Part shown: positions 55,012 through 63,862 of the stretch, piece after piece
How the letters are laid out: the number at the start of each line of letters is the position of its first letter
Numbering within the stretch: position 1 is the first letter of the stretch
NCBI GenBank assembly: GCA_037200445.1
Contig: JBBCGH010000001.1
Coordinates: 4,092,001-4,156,000, forward strand
Length of the DNA: 64,000 nt
DNA from: Alphaproteobacteria bacterium
GTDB taxonomy: Bacteria; Pseudomonadota; Alphaproteobacteria; Rhizobiales; Xanthobacteraceae
Reading direction: 5' to 3'
The notes under the pieces: model-generated
Told to the model about the DNA's origin: nothing
Database searches by the model: none
What the model saw: only the letters and a program-made list of their open reading frames with translations
Made by a program: the position numbers and the translations under genes

Positions 55012-56613
55012 TCAGGGTGCCAGCGCCAACGCCTCGCCGAGGCCACAGACGAGCCGGTCGAGTTCGACGGAGTCGGCGGCGGTTCCGTACACGTAGAAGT
55101 CCGGCCTCAGCAACACAGCGGCGGTATTATGAGCCGCAAACCAGGCGCCAAGATCGCCGGTGCTGTCGCGCACCCCCAGCGATGAACCAGCCTCGCCGCC
55201 AATGATGAAGATGCGTACTCCGATGCGATCGAGCGCCCCACGTTGAGCGTGGCTGAGTCCGCGCAGCACGTTTGCCGAGGCGGCCAGCAGAACGAAGCCG
55301 CCGCCTGTCGCATCGTCGAGCAGCACGCGGCGGCCGCCGTGTTCGAGGAAGGGCTGGATGAACCGCGCGCCGGTCCCCGGCCGGCCGTCACGATCGATCA
55401 CCCCTGCGCCGATCGGCGGAATGAGATCGCTGGCGCTTGCCGGCGCTCGCCCACCCATCGCGGCGCGCAAGCCGGCATCGCGCTTCGCCGCGGCGGCGGG
55501 ATCGCGCTCGCAGATATAGCGGCCCGCACCAATCGCGGCATTGACCACGGCACGGACATGCGGCTCGCGTTCCACCTGGTAGCTCTCGAGCAAACGAGGG
55601 GTAACACCGCCGCGCAATACCGCCTTGAACTTCCAGGCGAGGTTCGCGGCATCGCGAAAGCCGTGGCACATCCCCTGGCCGAAAAACGGCGGCGTCTGAT
55701 GCGCCGCATCCCCGGCGAGAAAAATGCGGCCCTTCTGCCACTGCTCGGCGACGAGCCCATGGAAGCGGTAGGTTGCGGCGCGGATAACGTGGCAGGATAC
55801 ATCCTGCACATATGGCGCGATCAGCGCGCCGGCCCGCGCCGGCTCCATCATGTCCTCGTCGCGCTCGCCGGGCAGGAGCATAAACTCCCAGCGGCGGTGA
55901 TCGCCGCGACCGGGCACCAGCGTCGCCGGCCGCCGCGGGTCGCACAGCATCACCGAAAGATGCTGCAGGTCCGCGTCCGCCGGCACGCCCGAGAAATCCG
56001 GAAACTGAATCGGTCCATCGACCTCGGCATCGACGACCAGCCAGGGTTCCTCGAAATTGAGGTCGGCCAGCCGGAGGCCAAGCGCCTTGCGCACAAAGCT
56101 CGCCGCACCGTCGCAAGCAACCGCGTATCGCGCGGCGATTTGCGCAGGCGCTCCGTCCTGTCCTGTTGCATTGAGGAGGACATGGTCCACGCCCTCCTCG
56201 ATCCCGACCACGTCGATACCGCGCCGCAGCGCGACATGGGGAAAGCGTGGGAGCGCACCGACAAGCGCGGCCTCAAGCTCGGGTTGAAAGAAAAAATAAT
56301 CGTTTGCCCAGCCGAACCGCTTCGGCAGCCCCTTCGAGCCAAGGTAGCGGATCACGCCGCCGTCCGCGCCGATGTGGATGTGGCCGTGCGCTTCGCGCAT
56401 CAACGCGAGCATCGTCTGCGCCAGCCCCACCGACTGGAACAGGCGCATCATCTCGTGATCGATGTGCACGGCGCGCGGCAGTGGATACGGCGCGGTCTCG
56501 CGCTCGATCACCAGCGTGCGCAGGCCCGCATGTCCGAACAGATTGGCGGCCATCGCGCCAACCGGACCGCATCCGACAATCGCGACCTCGCAGTCCAGGT
56601 CCGCACCGCTCAT
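55012..56613 (-). CDS. FAD-dependent aromatic monooxygenase (MhpA-like)
   Basis: A 533-residue class A flavoprotein hydroxylase. The FAD-binding GxGxxG is EVAIVGCGPVGAMAANL (residues 9-25), DG fingerprint AVACDGAASFVRKALG lies near 168, and the GD motif GRIFLAGDAAHQTPPFFGQG near 295. It is similar to 3-(3-hydroxyphenyl)propionate hydroxylase, which adds oxygen to an aromatic ring using NADH. The ATG at 56613 overlaps the dioxygenase stop. Together with the ring-cleavage enzyme it likely degrades an imported aromatic acid. Confidence 0.92.
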   Translation of the reverse strand: MSGADLDCEVAIVGCGPVGAMAANLFGHAGLRTLVIERETAPYPLPRAVHIDHEMMRLFQSVGLAQTMLALMREAHGHIHIGADGGVIRYLGSKGLPKRFGWANDYFFFQPELEAALVGALPRFPHVALRRGIDVVGIEEGVDHVLLNATGQDGAPAQIAARYAVACDGAASFVRKALGLRLADLNFEEPWLVVDAEVDGPIQFPDFSGVPADADLQHLSVMLCDPRRPATLVPGRGDHRRWEFMLLPGERDEDMMEPARAGALIAPYVQDVSCHVIRAATYRFHGLVAEQWQKGRIFLAGDAAHQTPPFFGQGMCHGFRDAANLAWKFKAVLRGGVTPRLLESYQVEREPHVRAVVNAAIGAGRYICERDPAAAAKRDAGLRAAMGGRAPASASDLIPPIGAGVIDRDGRPGTGARFIQPFLEHGGRRVLLDDATGGGFVLLAASANVLRGLSHAQRGALDRIGVRIFIIGGEAGSSLGVRDSTGDLGAWFAAHNTAAVLLRPDFYVYGTAADSVELDRLVCGLGEALALAP

Positions 56614-57512
56614 GAGCGGTAGCCGTCGTCGCTGAAACGAAAAAGTTGCTGGATGCGCGCGAGCCTTGGCGTCTGCGGATTGGTCACGCCCCACTGGTCG
56701 CTGCGCCCGGGCGGGAATGTCCAGAAATCCGGACCGTGCGGCTGGTAGCTCTCGTCGACCTGCAGCACTTCGGCCGTATATTCGAGCGGGATTTCCTCCG
56801 GGCCGGCGAAATACGCGAATACGTTGTTGCCGGGCCCGTGCCGCCCGACGCCCCATTCGATCGGATAGCCGGCATCGCGCATCCGCCCTGCCCCGCGCAT
56901 CACCGAGTCGAGATCGATCATCTCGAAGGCAATGTGATTGAGCGTCGCGTTCGCATGTTTCACCAGCGCGAGCGAGAAGTGGTCCGGGCAGTCCGCGTGC
57001 AGGAAGCGCGCACGTACCGTCTCGTCGATCAGCCGGAAGCCGAGCACCTCGCACATGAAGCGCGTCGAAGCCTGGTAGTCGCCGGCGTTGAGATTGACAT
57101 GCGTGACCTTGTGAGGCCGGTCCGGCGCCGGCGCCGCCGTGTAGGCCTCACCCCCGCAAGCGATGGCAAGATTGCGCGCCTCGGGGTCCCGGAACCCGAA
57201 GCCGTACCCACCACCAGGTCCATCCAGGTCGTGCGGCGTCTCGCATTCTGCACCGGCCCCTTTGACGCGCGCGTGGATTGCCGCAACAGCGTCGCGATCC
57301 GCCACGTCGAGCACCAGGCGGCGGATCGCCGGATGTGCTGCCCGGCGCAAGCCGAGGATGTGATGGTGCGCGGAGGTGCCGCGGAAATAGCGCGCGCTCC
57401 CGGCGCTCGCGATAGGCGTAAGCTTCCACACATCGGTGTAGAACGTCGCCGCCTCGTCGAGAGCGCAGACGTCGACCTCGACGCTACGGATGCCCCGCAC
57501 ACGAAAGGTCAT
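56610..57512 (-). CDS. VOC-family extradiol-type ring-cleavage dioxygenase
   Basis: A 300-residue two-domain vicinal-oxygen-chelate protein. The C-terminal domain has the metal ligands His in KVTHVNLNAGD (near residue 138), His in NHIAFEMIDLD (near 192) and Glu in EIPLEYTAEV (near 243), the 2-His-1-carboxylate site of type I extradiol dioxygenases. It should open a catechol-like product of the coupled FAD hydroxylase. The 4-base overlap with the hydroxylase (ATGA) supports joint function. The exact diol is unknown. Confidence 0.88.
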   Translation of the reverse strand: MTFRVRGIRSVEVDVCALDEAATFYTDVWKLTPIASAGSARYFRGTSAHHHILGLRRAAHPAIRRLVLDVADRDAVAAIHARVKGAGAECETPHDLDGPGGGYGFGFRDPEARNLAIACGGEAYTAAPAPDRPHKVTHVNLNAGDYQASTRFMCEVLGFRLIDETVRARFLHADCPDHFSLALVKHANATLNHIAFEMIDLDSVMRGAGRMRDAGYPIEWGVGRHGPGNNVFAYFAGPEEIPLEYTAEVLQVDESYQPHGPDFWTFPPGRSDQWGVTNPQTPRLARIQQLFRFSDDGYRS

Positions 57513-57519
57513 GCCGTGT

Positions 57520-58488
57520 CTACTGCGGCTCGATGCCGAGTTCCCGCGTGGTCGTGGCCCACAGCGCGAACTGCGCCTTCAGGAACTCGGCGGCATCCTC
57601 CGGTGAGCCCACACCCTTCGGATCGAGCTCGAACCCGAGCTTCGGCGCGAGTTCCTGGACCTGGCTGTCGCGCGCGGCCTCGCCGATCGCCGCATTGAGC
57701 TTCTTCACGATCTCGGCAGGCGTGCCGGCCGGTGCCATCACCATGAACCAGCCGGAGAAATCGAAGCCCGGCAGCGTCTCGGCCGCGGCAGGCACCTCGG
57801 GCGCCGCGACGAGGCGATGCGTCGAGGCGGTCGCGATGGCGCGCACCGCGCCCGAGCGCACATGCGCTTCGACAATGGATGCGGAGAAAATGCCGGCCTG
57901 CGTGCGTCCGGTAATGGTGTCCTGCAGGCCGTTGTTGATGTTCACCGAGGGGATAAGGACAAACTGCGTGCCGGCACGCTTGTTGAGCGCCTGCGCTGTG
58001 ACCCCGGCGAGGTTGCGTGCACCGTCGACCGACATCGAGATCTTGCCCGGTTCCTTCTTGTCGAGCGCGATCAGCTCCGGCAGCGACTTCGCCGGCACGT
58101 CCGGGTGCACCACGATCACCTGGTGGCTGCGCGTCACCAGCGCGACGGGCACGAAATCCTTCACCGGATCGTAGGACAGGTTCTTCACTAGGTAGGGATT
58201 GGTAACGAGCGCCGCCGAGGTCGCGAAGAAGAATGTGTAGCCGTCAGGCGCCGCACGCGCGGCCGCCTGCGCGCCGACCACGTTGCCGGCGCCGGGCTTG
58301 TTCTCGATGATGACCTGTTGTCCGAGCGGCGCGGCGAGCTTGGTCGCGATCATGCGCGCCATCACGTCGGGGCTGGCGCCTGCCGACTGCGACACGATGA
58401 ACGTCACCGGCCGCTGCGGCCACGTCTGGGCCGAGGCGGGCGCGAGGGCGGAGAGGCAGAAAAGAACAAATGCCACAACGGCATGCAT
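57520..58488 (-). CDS. Tripartite tricarboxylate transporter substrate-binding protein (Bug family)
   Basis: A 322-residue periplasmic binding protein. GGAGGATC lies before the ATG at 58488, and the signal peptide ends PASA (residue 20). It has TWPQRPVTFIVSQSAGASPDVMARM, VIIENKPGAGNVVGAQ and a Bug C-terminus. It starts the operon that continues with the dioxygenase and hydroxylase, and TctBA lie beyond them on the same strand, so it may deliver an aromatic acid to that carrier. The carrier assignment is inferred. Confidence 0.93.
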   Translation of the reverse strand: MHAVVAFVLFCLSALAPASAQTWPQRPVTFIVSQSAGASPDVMARMIATKLAAPLGQQVIIENKPGAGNVVGAQAAARAAPDGYTFFFATSAALVTNPYLVKNLSYDPVKDFVPVALVTRSHQVIVVHPDVPAKSLPELIALDKKEPGKISMSVDGARNLAGVTAQALNKRAGTQFVLIPSVNINNGLQDTITGRTQAGIFSASIVEAHVRSGAVRAIATASTHRLVAAPEVPAAAETLPGFDFSGWFMVMAPAGTPAEIVKKLNAAIGEAARDSQVQELAPKLGFELDPKGVGSPEDAAEFLKAQFALWATTTRELGIEPQ

Positions 58489-58600
58489 GCACGATCCTCC
58501 GAACGATATCGGCGGGTTGATAGCATACGGTTGATGGAGCGGAAGCGGGTGAGTCGGGGGCAGCGGGAGCCAGGAGCGGGTCACTCCTGAATGGCAAGCG

Positions 58601-58652
58601 CCCTCTCCCTGCCGCCTGCGGCGGCGGCCCTCTTCCGCAAGTGGGAGAGGGG
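58601..58652. repeat. Short C-rich/G-rich inverted repeat
   Basis: CCCTCTCCCTGCC and GTGGGAGAGGG arms around GCCGCCTGCGGCGGCGGC, in the gap before ssrA. Similar to the larger element at 13489-13600. Confidence 0.5.
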
Positions 58653-58723
58653 GAAAGTGCGTGGGTACCGGGAACACGTAGCCCCCCGGCCCTTTCTTCA
58701 TCAACCTTTGCGGCCTATATAGA

Positions 58724-59100
58724 GGGTGCCGTCCCGCAAGGGTCGGATATGGCGATAAACGGGCGTCGTAATAAACCTATCGGACCCGGGGGCAGTACCC
58801 GGCGGCTCCACCCGTGCAGCGTCTGCGTCTCAAGCCCCATTCCGGTGGGGCCGGTCCGACCCGTAAGGGCGGACTTGGGCGCTGCACTGGCGGGGCCGAA
58901 ACAGGATCGACGAGGGCGTAAAGGACGTGCTTTTGCCCGAGATGGTTCCGACGTAACGGGCCAATCCATAGTTGCCAACGACAACTATGCTCCGGTTGCC
59001 CAGGCCGCGTAAGCGGTTTGGAATACCGATACTTCAAGTCCTGACGGGATAAGCTCCGGCAGGCGGGGTTCGGAGGCACCTGGCAACAGAAGCCTCCACT
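58724..59100 (+). ncRNA. ssrA: tmRNA, circularly permuted two-piece form
   Basis: The acceptor piece comes first: a T-arm (CCGGG, loop GGCAGTA, CCCGG, 58786-58802) and CGGCTCC followed by ACCC (58803-58813). After a spacer with a GC hairpin, the coding piece starts GGGGCCG (58892), which pairs with CGGCTCC in 7 bp, then GAAACAGGATCGACG. The tag frame 58974-59012 encodes ANDNYAPVAQAA and stops with TAA, a typical alphaproteobacterial tag. A GGAGGC/GCCTCC hairpin closes the gene. The encoded end is ACCC rather than ACCA. Ends are approximate. It frees stalled ribosomes and marks the product for ClpXP. Confidence 0.95.
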
Positions 59101-59145
59101 TCATTTGGTAGTGTCTCAATTCCTAAACAGGAAACTGGAGGTCGT

Positions 59146-59340
59146 ATGAGAACCTATCGCCTTCGCGAAGGTCAAATCGTTCGAGTCGTGGATGGCCCGT
59201 TTAGCGGCTTTTGCGGCGAAGTGAACGAAGTGGATGAAAAGTTCTCGACCGTCAAAGTTGACGTTCAGGTGTATGGCCGCGTGACGCCAATAGATGTAGC
59301 GCCTGAGCAAATCGAGCGGGTGGCAAGAAATTCAAACTGA
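59146..59340 (+). CDS. Stand-alone KOW-domain protein (NusG C-terminal-like)
   Basis: A 64-residue protein that is nearly all one KOW domain: EGQIVRVVDGPFSGFCGEVNEVDEKFSTVKVDV split over residues 8-40, then VYGRVTPIDVAPEQIERV. This is the pattern of the NusG/SPT5 C-terminal domain, which binds ribosomal protein S10 or Rho, but there is no NusG N-terminal domain. A GGAGGTC ribosome site precedes ATG 59146. It lies between tmRNA and the ClpXP adaptor SspB. Codon usage is less GC-biased than neighbours. A ribosome- or transcription-linked role is inferred. Confidence 0.8.
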   Translation: MRTYRLREGQIVRVVDGPFSGFCGEVNEVDEKFSTVKVDVQVYGRVTPIDVAPEQIERVARNSN

Positions 59341-59426
59341 GACGCTACCCTTCATTTTCAGGGAGCGACAGAGGTGGGCGGAATCGGATAGGTTCCGCAG
59401 CGTACGCCACACGCGACCGAGCAAAA

Positions 59427-60023
59427 ATGTCCGTCGACCACATCCGCTACGATCTCTTGACCCAGCAGGCGCTGCGCGCCGTGGTGCGGCGCGTGCTCGC
59501 CGACGTCGCCAAGGTCGGCAGCCTGCCGGGCGAGCATCATTTCTACGTCACGTTCGATACGCGCGCGCCAGGCGTGAAGCTGTCGTCGCGCATGAAAGAG
59601 CAGTACCCGGAAGAAATGACCGTGGTGCTGCAGCATCAGTTCTGGGATCTGGCGGTCACCGACGCGCACTTCGAGGTGGCGTTGTCGTTCAACGGCGTGT
59701 CGGAAAAGCTGCACGTGCCGTTCGAGGCCATCAAGGGATTCTTCGACCCTTCCGTGCAGTTCGGCCTGCAGTTCGAGCCGCAGCAGGCGGACGCGGCGTC
59801 TGCCGCCGAGAATCCGGCCGCCGCCGAGGAGAAAGGCGCAAGGCCGCGGCGCAAGCCTGCGGCCGACGAAGAGGCCCCTCCCGCCGTAGGGCCTGCCGAG
59901 CCCGTAAAGCCGGCAGCGCCGAAGAAGCCGCCGGTCGCCCTGGTGCCGAAGGACGAACCCGAGCCCGACAAGCCTTCCGGCGGCGCCGATGTCGTCCGGC
60001 TCGACCGGTTCCGGAAGAAGTGA
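59427..60023 (+). CDS. sspB: SspB-like ClpXP adaptor (alpha type)
   Basis: A 198-residue adaptor. The folded domain (residues ~1-115: HIRYDLLTQQALRAVVRRVLADV, GEHHFYVTFDTRAPGVKLSSRMKEQYPEEMTVVLQHQFWDL, FEVALSFNGVSEKLHVPFEAIKGFFDPS) binds the ssrA tag; a proline/alanine/acidic linker follows; and the end VVRLDRFRKK is the ClpX-docking tail. It delivers tmRNA-tagged proteins to ClpXP. The gene lies 327 bases after ssrA. Its TGA stop overlaps the first bases of a palindromic element. Confidence 0.94.
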   Translation: MSVDHIRYDLLTQQALRAVVRRVLADVAKVGSLPGEHHFYVTFDTRAPGVKLSSRMKEQYPEEMTVVLQHQFWDLAVTDAHFEVALSFNGVSEKLHVPFEAIKGFFDPSVQFGLQFEPQQADAASAAENPAAAEEKGARPRRKPAADEEAPPAVGPAEPVKPAAPKKPPVALVPKDEPEPDKPSGGADVVRLDRFRKK

Positions 60024-60070
60024 GCATCATCCCGAAAAGTGGGAACCGGTTTTCGGATAAGATGATGCTC
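60022..60070. repeat. Short palindromic element, family D (copy 2)
   Basis: 49 bases with perfect 10-base inverted ends GAGCATCATC and GATGATGCTC and an inner CCGAAAAGTGGGAACCGG core. It starts on the stop codon of sspB and separates it from the convergent P450 gene, and can serve as a bidirectional terminator. Confidence 0.8.
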
Positions 60071-60083
60071 AAAAGACAAGCAG

Positions 60084-61475
60084 TCAGCGCGCATTGATGC
60101 GCATCGGCAGCCCGTTGAGCGGCCGCAGGGTCATACGCGCGAACGGAAAAACCGGCGCGTCCTCGGCCAGCGTCGCGCGGAAGCGCCGCGCGATCATGGT
60201 GAGGGTCAGCAGCGCCTCCTGCATCGCAAAGCCCATGCCGACGCAGATGCGCGCGCCCGCCCCGAACGGCAGATAGGCAAAGCGCGAGATTTTTCCGCGG
60301 TGCTCCGGCGCGAAACGCTCCGGGATGAACAGGTCGGGATCCGCCCATAGCTTGCGATGCCGGTGCAGCACCCACGGCGCGATGATGATGCGCATGTCGG
60401 GCGTCACGTTCACATCGCCGAGCCGGTCCGGCGCGACCACGCCGCGGCTGAGAAACGGCACCGGCGGATAAAGCCGCATCGATTCTTCCAGGATCATGCG
60501 CGTGCCGGTGAGCTGTTCGATGTCGGAGACGGACGGCGTTTCGCCGAGCGCAGCGGCTTCGGCCGCGACAGCCGCGTCGGCCTCGGGAAACTCCGAGAGC
60601 AGAAACAGCGTCCACGCCAGCGCGTTCGCGGTCGTCTCGTGGCCGGCGCCCATGAAGGTGACGAGATTGTCGTGAATCACGGTATCGGCGAGCGGCGTGC
60701 CGGTTTCCGGGTCGCGCGCCTGCATCAGCCGCGTCACCAGGTCGTCCGGCACCGCACCGCCTGTCGAGAGGCGCGCGCGGCGCCGCTCCAGGAGGCGGCC
60801 CACCTCCTCGCGGAAGATCCCCTGCGCGGGCCTTGCGCGAATGAAGGCCGGCCGCGGCAACCAGCGTGGCAGCGGCAGCACGTCCCACAGGTCGATCCGC
60901 CCCAGCGCCTCGAAATAGGTGGTGATCGCCTCGCCCATCACCTCGGCCGGCGTCTCGATCTCATGGGAGAATACCGTGCGCGAGATGATGTCGTAGGTGA
61001 GCGCGGTCATCTCGCGCGCGATGTCGATCGTTGTGCCGGAGCGCGCATGGCTCTCCCAGCGCGCCAGCATCTCCTCGATCGAAACCGCCATGGACGCGAG
61101 ATAACCGGCGACGCCGGCCGGCTGGAACAGCGGCGCCACCGTGCGCCGCTGCAGGCGCCAGGATTCAGGCTCCGCGGTCAGCAGGCCGCGCCCGACCGCG
61201 GGCGTGAGCTTTTCGAGCTGCAGCGCATCCTTCGGATAATTCCCCGCCTTCTCGACCAGCACGGCGCGGATCAGGTCCGGATCGTTGATCAGCACATAGC
61301 CGCCGAGCATGTTGCGGTCGGCGATGGTGGGCTCCTCGTAGGCCTCGGCGCGCCAGGCGGTGATCGCATTGGCGCGCAGCGCGCGGTACAGCGCGAACGG
61401 TCCGAGCGCGTGGACGCGCGGCTGCGGCGCCGGCGGGCGCCTGGCCGCGCGTATCAAATCCGGCGCGTCAGTCAT
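60084..61475 (-). CDS. Cytochrome P450
   Basis: A 463-residue P450. It has the I-helix oxygen-activation motif [12 protein letters not shown] near residue 270, the ExxR motif in [13 protein letters not shown] near 328, and the haem-cysteine loop [10 protein letters not shown] near 408. The absence of a membrane anchor suggests a soluble bacterial enzyme. It oxidises an unknown hydrophobic substrate with electrons from a ferredoxin or similar, which is not encoded nearby. The ATG at 61475 is chosen to give the standard length. It converges on sspB. Confidence 0.93.
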   Translation of the reverse strand: MTDAPDLIRAARRPPAPQPRVHALGPFALYRALRANAITAWRAEAYEEPTIADRNMLGGYVLINDPDLIRAVLVEKAGNYPKDALQLEKLTPAVGRGLLTAEPESWRLQRRTVAPLFQPAGVAGYLASMAVSIEEMLARWESHARSGTTIDIAREMTALTYDIISRTVFSHEIETPAEVMGEAITTYFEALGRIDLWDVLPLPRWLPRPAFIRARPAQGIFREEVGRLLERRRARLSTGGAVPDDLVTRLMQARDPETGTPLADTVIHDNLVTFMGAGHETTANALAWTLFLLSEFPEADAAVAAEAAALGETPSVSDIEQLTGTRMILEESMRLYPPVPFLSRGVVAPDRLGDVNVTPDMRIIIAPWVLHRHRKLWADPDLFIPERFAPEHRGKISRFAYLPFGAGARICVGMGFAMQEALLTLTMIARRFRATLAEDAPVFPFARMTLRPLNGLPMRINAR

Positions 61476-61527
61476 GTGCTCGAACCTGCTGCATTCGTTA
61501 TTATATGCGGATCGAGAAGGACGGATC

Positions 61528-62919
61528 ATGGCGAAGACGCGCACCGAGACCGACACATTCGGGCCGATCGACGTTCCGGCGGAGAAATACTGGGGGGCGC
61601 AGACGCAGCGTTCGCTGCAGAACTTCCGTATCGGCGACGAGCGCATGCCGCTGCCGCTCGTCCGCGCGCTGGGGCTGGTCAAGCGCGCCTCGGCGGAGGT
61701 CAATCAATCGCTTGGTATCCTGGACGCCAAGCGAGCGCGCGCTATCGTGCAAGCCGCGCAGGAGGTGATCGATGGTGCGCTCGATGATCATTTCCCGCTC
61801 GTCGTGTGGCAGACCGGCTCCGGTACCCAGAGCAACATGAACCTGAACGAGGTGATCGCGAACCGCGCCAACGAATTACTCGGCGGCAAGCGCGGCGAAA
61901 AATCGCCGGTGCACCCGAACGACCACGTCAACATGAGCCAGTCCTCGAATGACGCGTTCCCGACCGCGATGCATATCGCGGCGGCTGCCGAGATCGCCCA
62001 CACGTTCGAGCCTGCACTGGCGCATTTGCAGAACGCGCTCGAACGCAAGGCGAAGGAATTTGCCAAGATCGTGAAGATCGGCCGCACCCACACACAGGAC
62101 GCCACTCCCCTCACGCTGGGCCAGGAATTTTCCGGCTATGCCGAGCAGGTGAAACTCGGGCTGGCGCGCGTGCGCACAGCCGCAAAGCAGCTCTGCCCGC
62201 TGGCGCAAGGCGGCACCGCGGTCGGGACGGGGCTGAATGCGAAGCCGCAGTTCGGCCGGCTGTTCGCCAAGCGCGTCGCCGCGATCACCGGGCTGCCGTT
62301 CAGATCGGCACCGAACAAATTCGAGGCGCTCGCCTCGAACGACGCCTACGTGTTCGTGCACGGCGCGCTCGACTCGGTCGCGGCGGGCCTGTTCAAGATC
62401 GCAAACGATATCCGGCTGCTCGGATCCGGTCCGCGCTCCGGCCTCGGCGAGTTGATTCTGCCCGAGAACGAGCCGGGCTCCTCGATCATGCCCGGAAAGG
62501 TCAACCCGACGCAGAGCGAGGCCCTCACCATGGTGTGCACGCGCGTGTTCGGAAACCAGACGACCATCGCGGTCGCGGGCTCGCAGGGTCACTTCGAACT
62601 CAATGTCTACAAACCGGTGCTCGCCTACGCGATGCTCCAGTCGATCCGCCTCATCGCCGATGCGGCGCGCTCGTTCACCGACAACTGCGTCGTCGGCATC
62701 CGGGCGAACGAACCACGCATCGCTGAGTTCACCGAGCGCTCGCTGATGCTGGTGACGGCGCTCGCGCCGAAGATCGGCTACGACAAGGCGGCGAAGATCG
62801 CCAAGACGGCGCACGCCAACGGCACCACACTGCGCGAGGAGGCGGTCGGCGGCGGCTATGTCACCGAATCCGAGTTCGATCGGCTGGTGCGGCCGGAGAA
62901 GATGATTCGGCCGGGCTGA
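61528..62919 (+). CDS. fumC: Fumarate hydratase, class II
   Basis: A 463-residue fumarase C of the citric-acid cycle. It has [28 protein letters not shown] (residues ~5-33), the active-site histidine in [17 protein letters not shown] near 190, and the family signature [13 protein letters not shown] near 322. GAAGGACGG precedes ATG 61528. It is divergent from the P450 gene, with about 50 bases between. Length normal; iron-independent enzyme. Confidence 0.97.
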   Translation: MAKTRTETDTFGPIDVPAEKYWGAQTQRSLQNFRIGDERMPLPLVRALGLVKRASAEVNQSLGILDAKRARAIVQAAQEVIDGALDDHFPLVVWQTGSGTQSNMNLNEVIANRANELLGGKRGEKSPVHPNDHVNMSQSSNDAFPTAMHIAAAAEIAHTFEPALAHLQNALERKAKEFAKIVKIGRTHTQDATPLTLGQEFSGYAEQVKLGLARVRTAAKQLCPLAQGGTAVGTGLNAKPQFGRLFAKRVAAITGLPFRSAPNKFEALASNDAYVFVHGALDSVAAGLFKIANDIRLLGSGPRSGLGELILPENEPGSSIMPGKVNPTQSEALTMVCTRVFGNQTTIAVAGSQGHFELNVYKPVLAYAMLQSIRLIADAARSFTDNCVVGIRANEPRIAEFTERSLMLVTALAPKIGYDKAAKIAKTAHANGTTLREEAVGGGYVTESEFDRLVRPEKMIRPG

Positions 62920-63395
62920 GAAGACGACAATTCGATCTATTCGCTTGGCGCTTCATTGGGGCCTTTGGGGACAACCGCACTTCTTTCGCCGAAGGAATGG
63001 GGGCCGTGACCCACATCTAGTCTATGTGGTTCTTGCGACCTTCTGATGATGGGCAACCGGCTCTTGATTCCTGCAAGCTTTCTCAGACTACAGTTTGAAA
63101 GTATTCAACATTTCACGATGCAGAACTCGATGTAACTTGTTGAACTCCTGAACGTAGACCTTTCACATTGCTCAGCTGCGACAAGTTGTACGTCAATAAC
63201 ACGTGTCAATTATCCCTTGATATACAAGCTAACCAATACGTCCCTCTGGAAAATTCCTCCCCAATCAACGAAGCGTGTATTGCGCGGCAGCATGAAATAC
63301 CTTTGGTTTTGACTTGCCTGCTTCGCGGTTCCGATAAGGAATCAAGCTGGTAACGGCATAGGGCCGCAAGGCGTTGGGCGCGAGTGAAAGTCACG
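62920..63395. other. AT-richer intergenic region without a supported gene
   Basis: About 470 bases after fumC with clearly lower GC and no recognisable coding frame, tRNA or repeat. Two short frames (plus 63168-63353, minus 63206-63472) overlap each other and lack ribosome sites. Oddities are a stretch of TATACAAG and CATTTCACG-like AT segments near 63100-63240. It may hold promoters for the DUF4169 gene or be a remnant of transferred DNA. Confidence 0.6.
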
Positions 63396-63584
63396 ATGGG
63401 CGACGTCATCAATCTTCGCAGATTTCGCAAACGTGACGCAAAGCGCCGCGGCGACGAGCAAGCCGCTGCCAATCGGGTCGATCACGGCCGCACCAAGGCG
63501 CAGCGTGAGCTGGAAACGTCGCGGGCGGAAAAGGGTCGCCGGGATTTCGATGCGCACAAAATAGAAACAGGAGAAACGCGATGA
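63396..63584 (+). CDS. DUF4169 family protein
   Basis: A 62-residue basic, helical protein (GDVINLRRFRKRDAKRRGDEQAAANRVDHGRTKAQRELE, read in two pieces), matching DUF4169. Members are short and occur beside a ribbon-helix-helix gene in alphaproteobacteria, as here. Function unknown; the charge suggests nucleic-acid or membrane contact. ATG 63396 is used; a GTG four codons upstream is possible. It overlaps the next start (ATGA). Confidence 0.85.
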   Translation: MGDVINLRRFRKRDAKRRGDEQAAANRVDHGRTKAQRELETSRAEKGRRDFDAHKIETGETR

Positions 63585-63862
63585 AATCTCCAGTCGTCAA
63601 GCGCTCGATCGTCATCGCGGGGCACAAGACCAGCGTCAGTCTTGAGGATGCTTTCTGGAGCGGCCTCAAGGATATTGCGGGCACGCGTAACATGACGCTG
63701 TCCGAGCTGGTCGCCTCGATCGATGCCGACCGCCGCCAAGGCAATCTGTCCTCCGCGATCAGGCTCTACGTGCTCGATCACTTTCGCGCGCAGAGCGGAA
63801 GCGCCAGGGCGGAAGGACGCGAGGCAGGCGGCCGCCTGATGTCAGCGCTGCACGCCGAATAG
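63581..63862 (+). CDS. Ribbon-helix-helix domain protein
   Basis: A 93-residue protein. Residues ~5-65 carry a ribbon-helix-helix pattern (VKRSIVIAGHKTSVSLEDAFWSGLKDIA, then LSELVASIDADRRQGNLSSAIRLYVLDHF), as in small alphaproteobacterial RHH regulators. It probably binds DNA as a dimer. It is translationally coupled to the DUF4169 gene by a 4-base overlap and its end overlaps the convergent proline-rich gene by 21 bases. Target unknown. Confidence 0.88.
   Translation: MKSPVVKRSIVIAGHKTSVSLEDAFWSGLKDIAGTRNMTLSELVASIDADRRQGNLSSAIRLYVLDHFRAQSGSARAEGREAGGRLMSALHAE

Noticed and set aside
63168-63472. Two overlapping short frames in the AT-rich gap
   Set aside because: They lie on opposite strands over the same bases, lack ribosome sites, and do not resemble known proteins.
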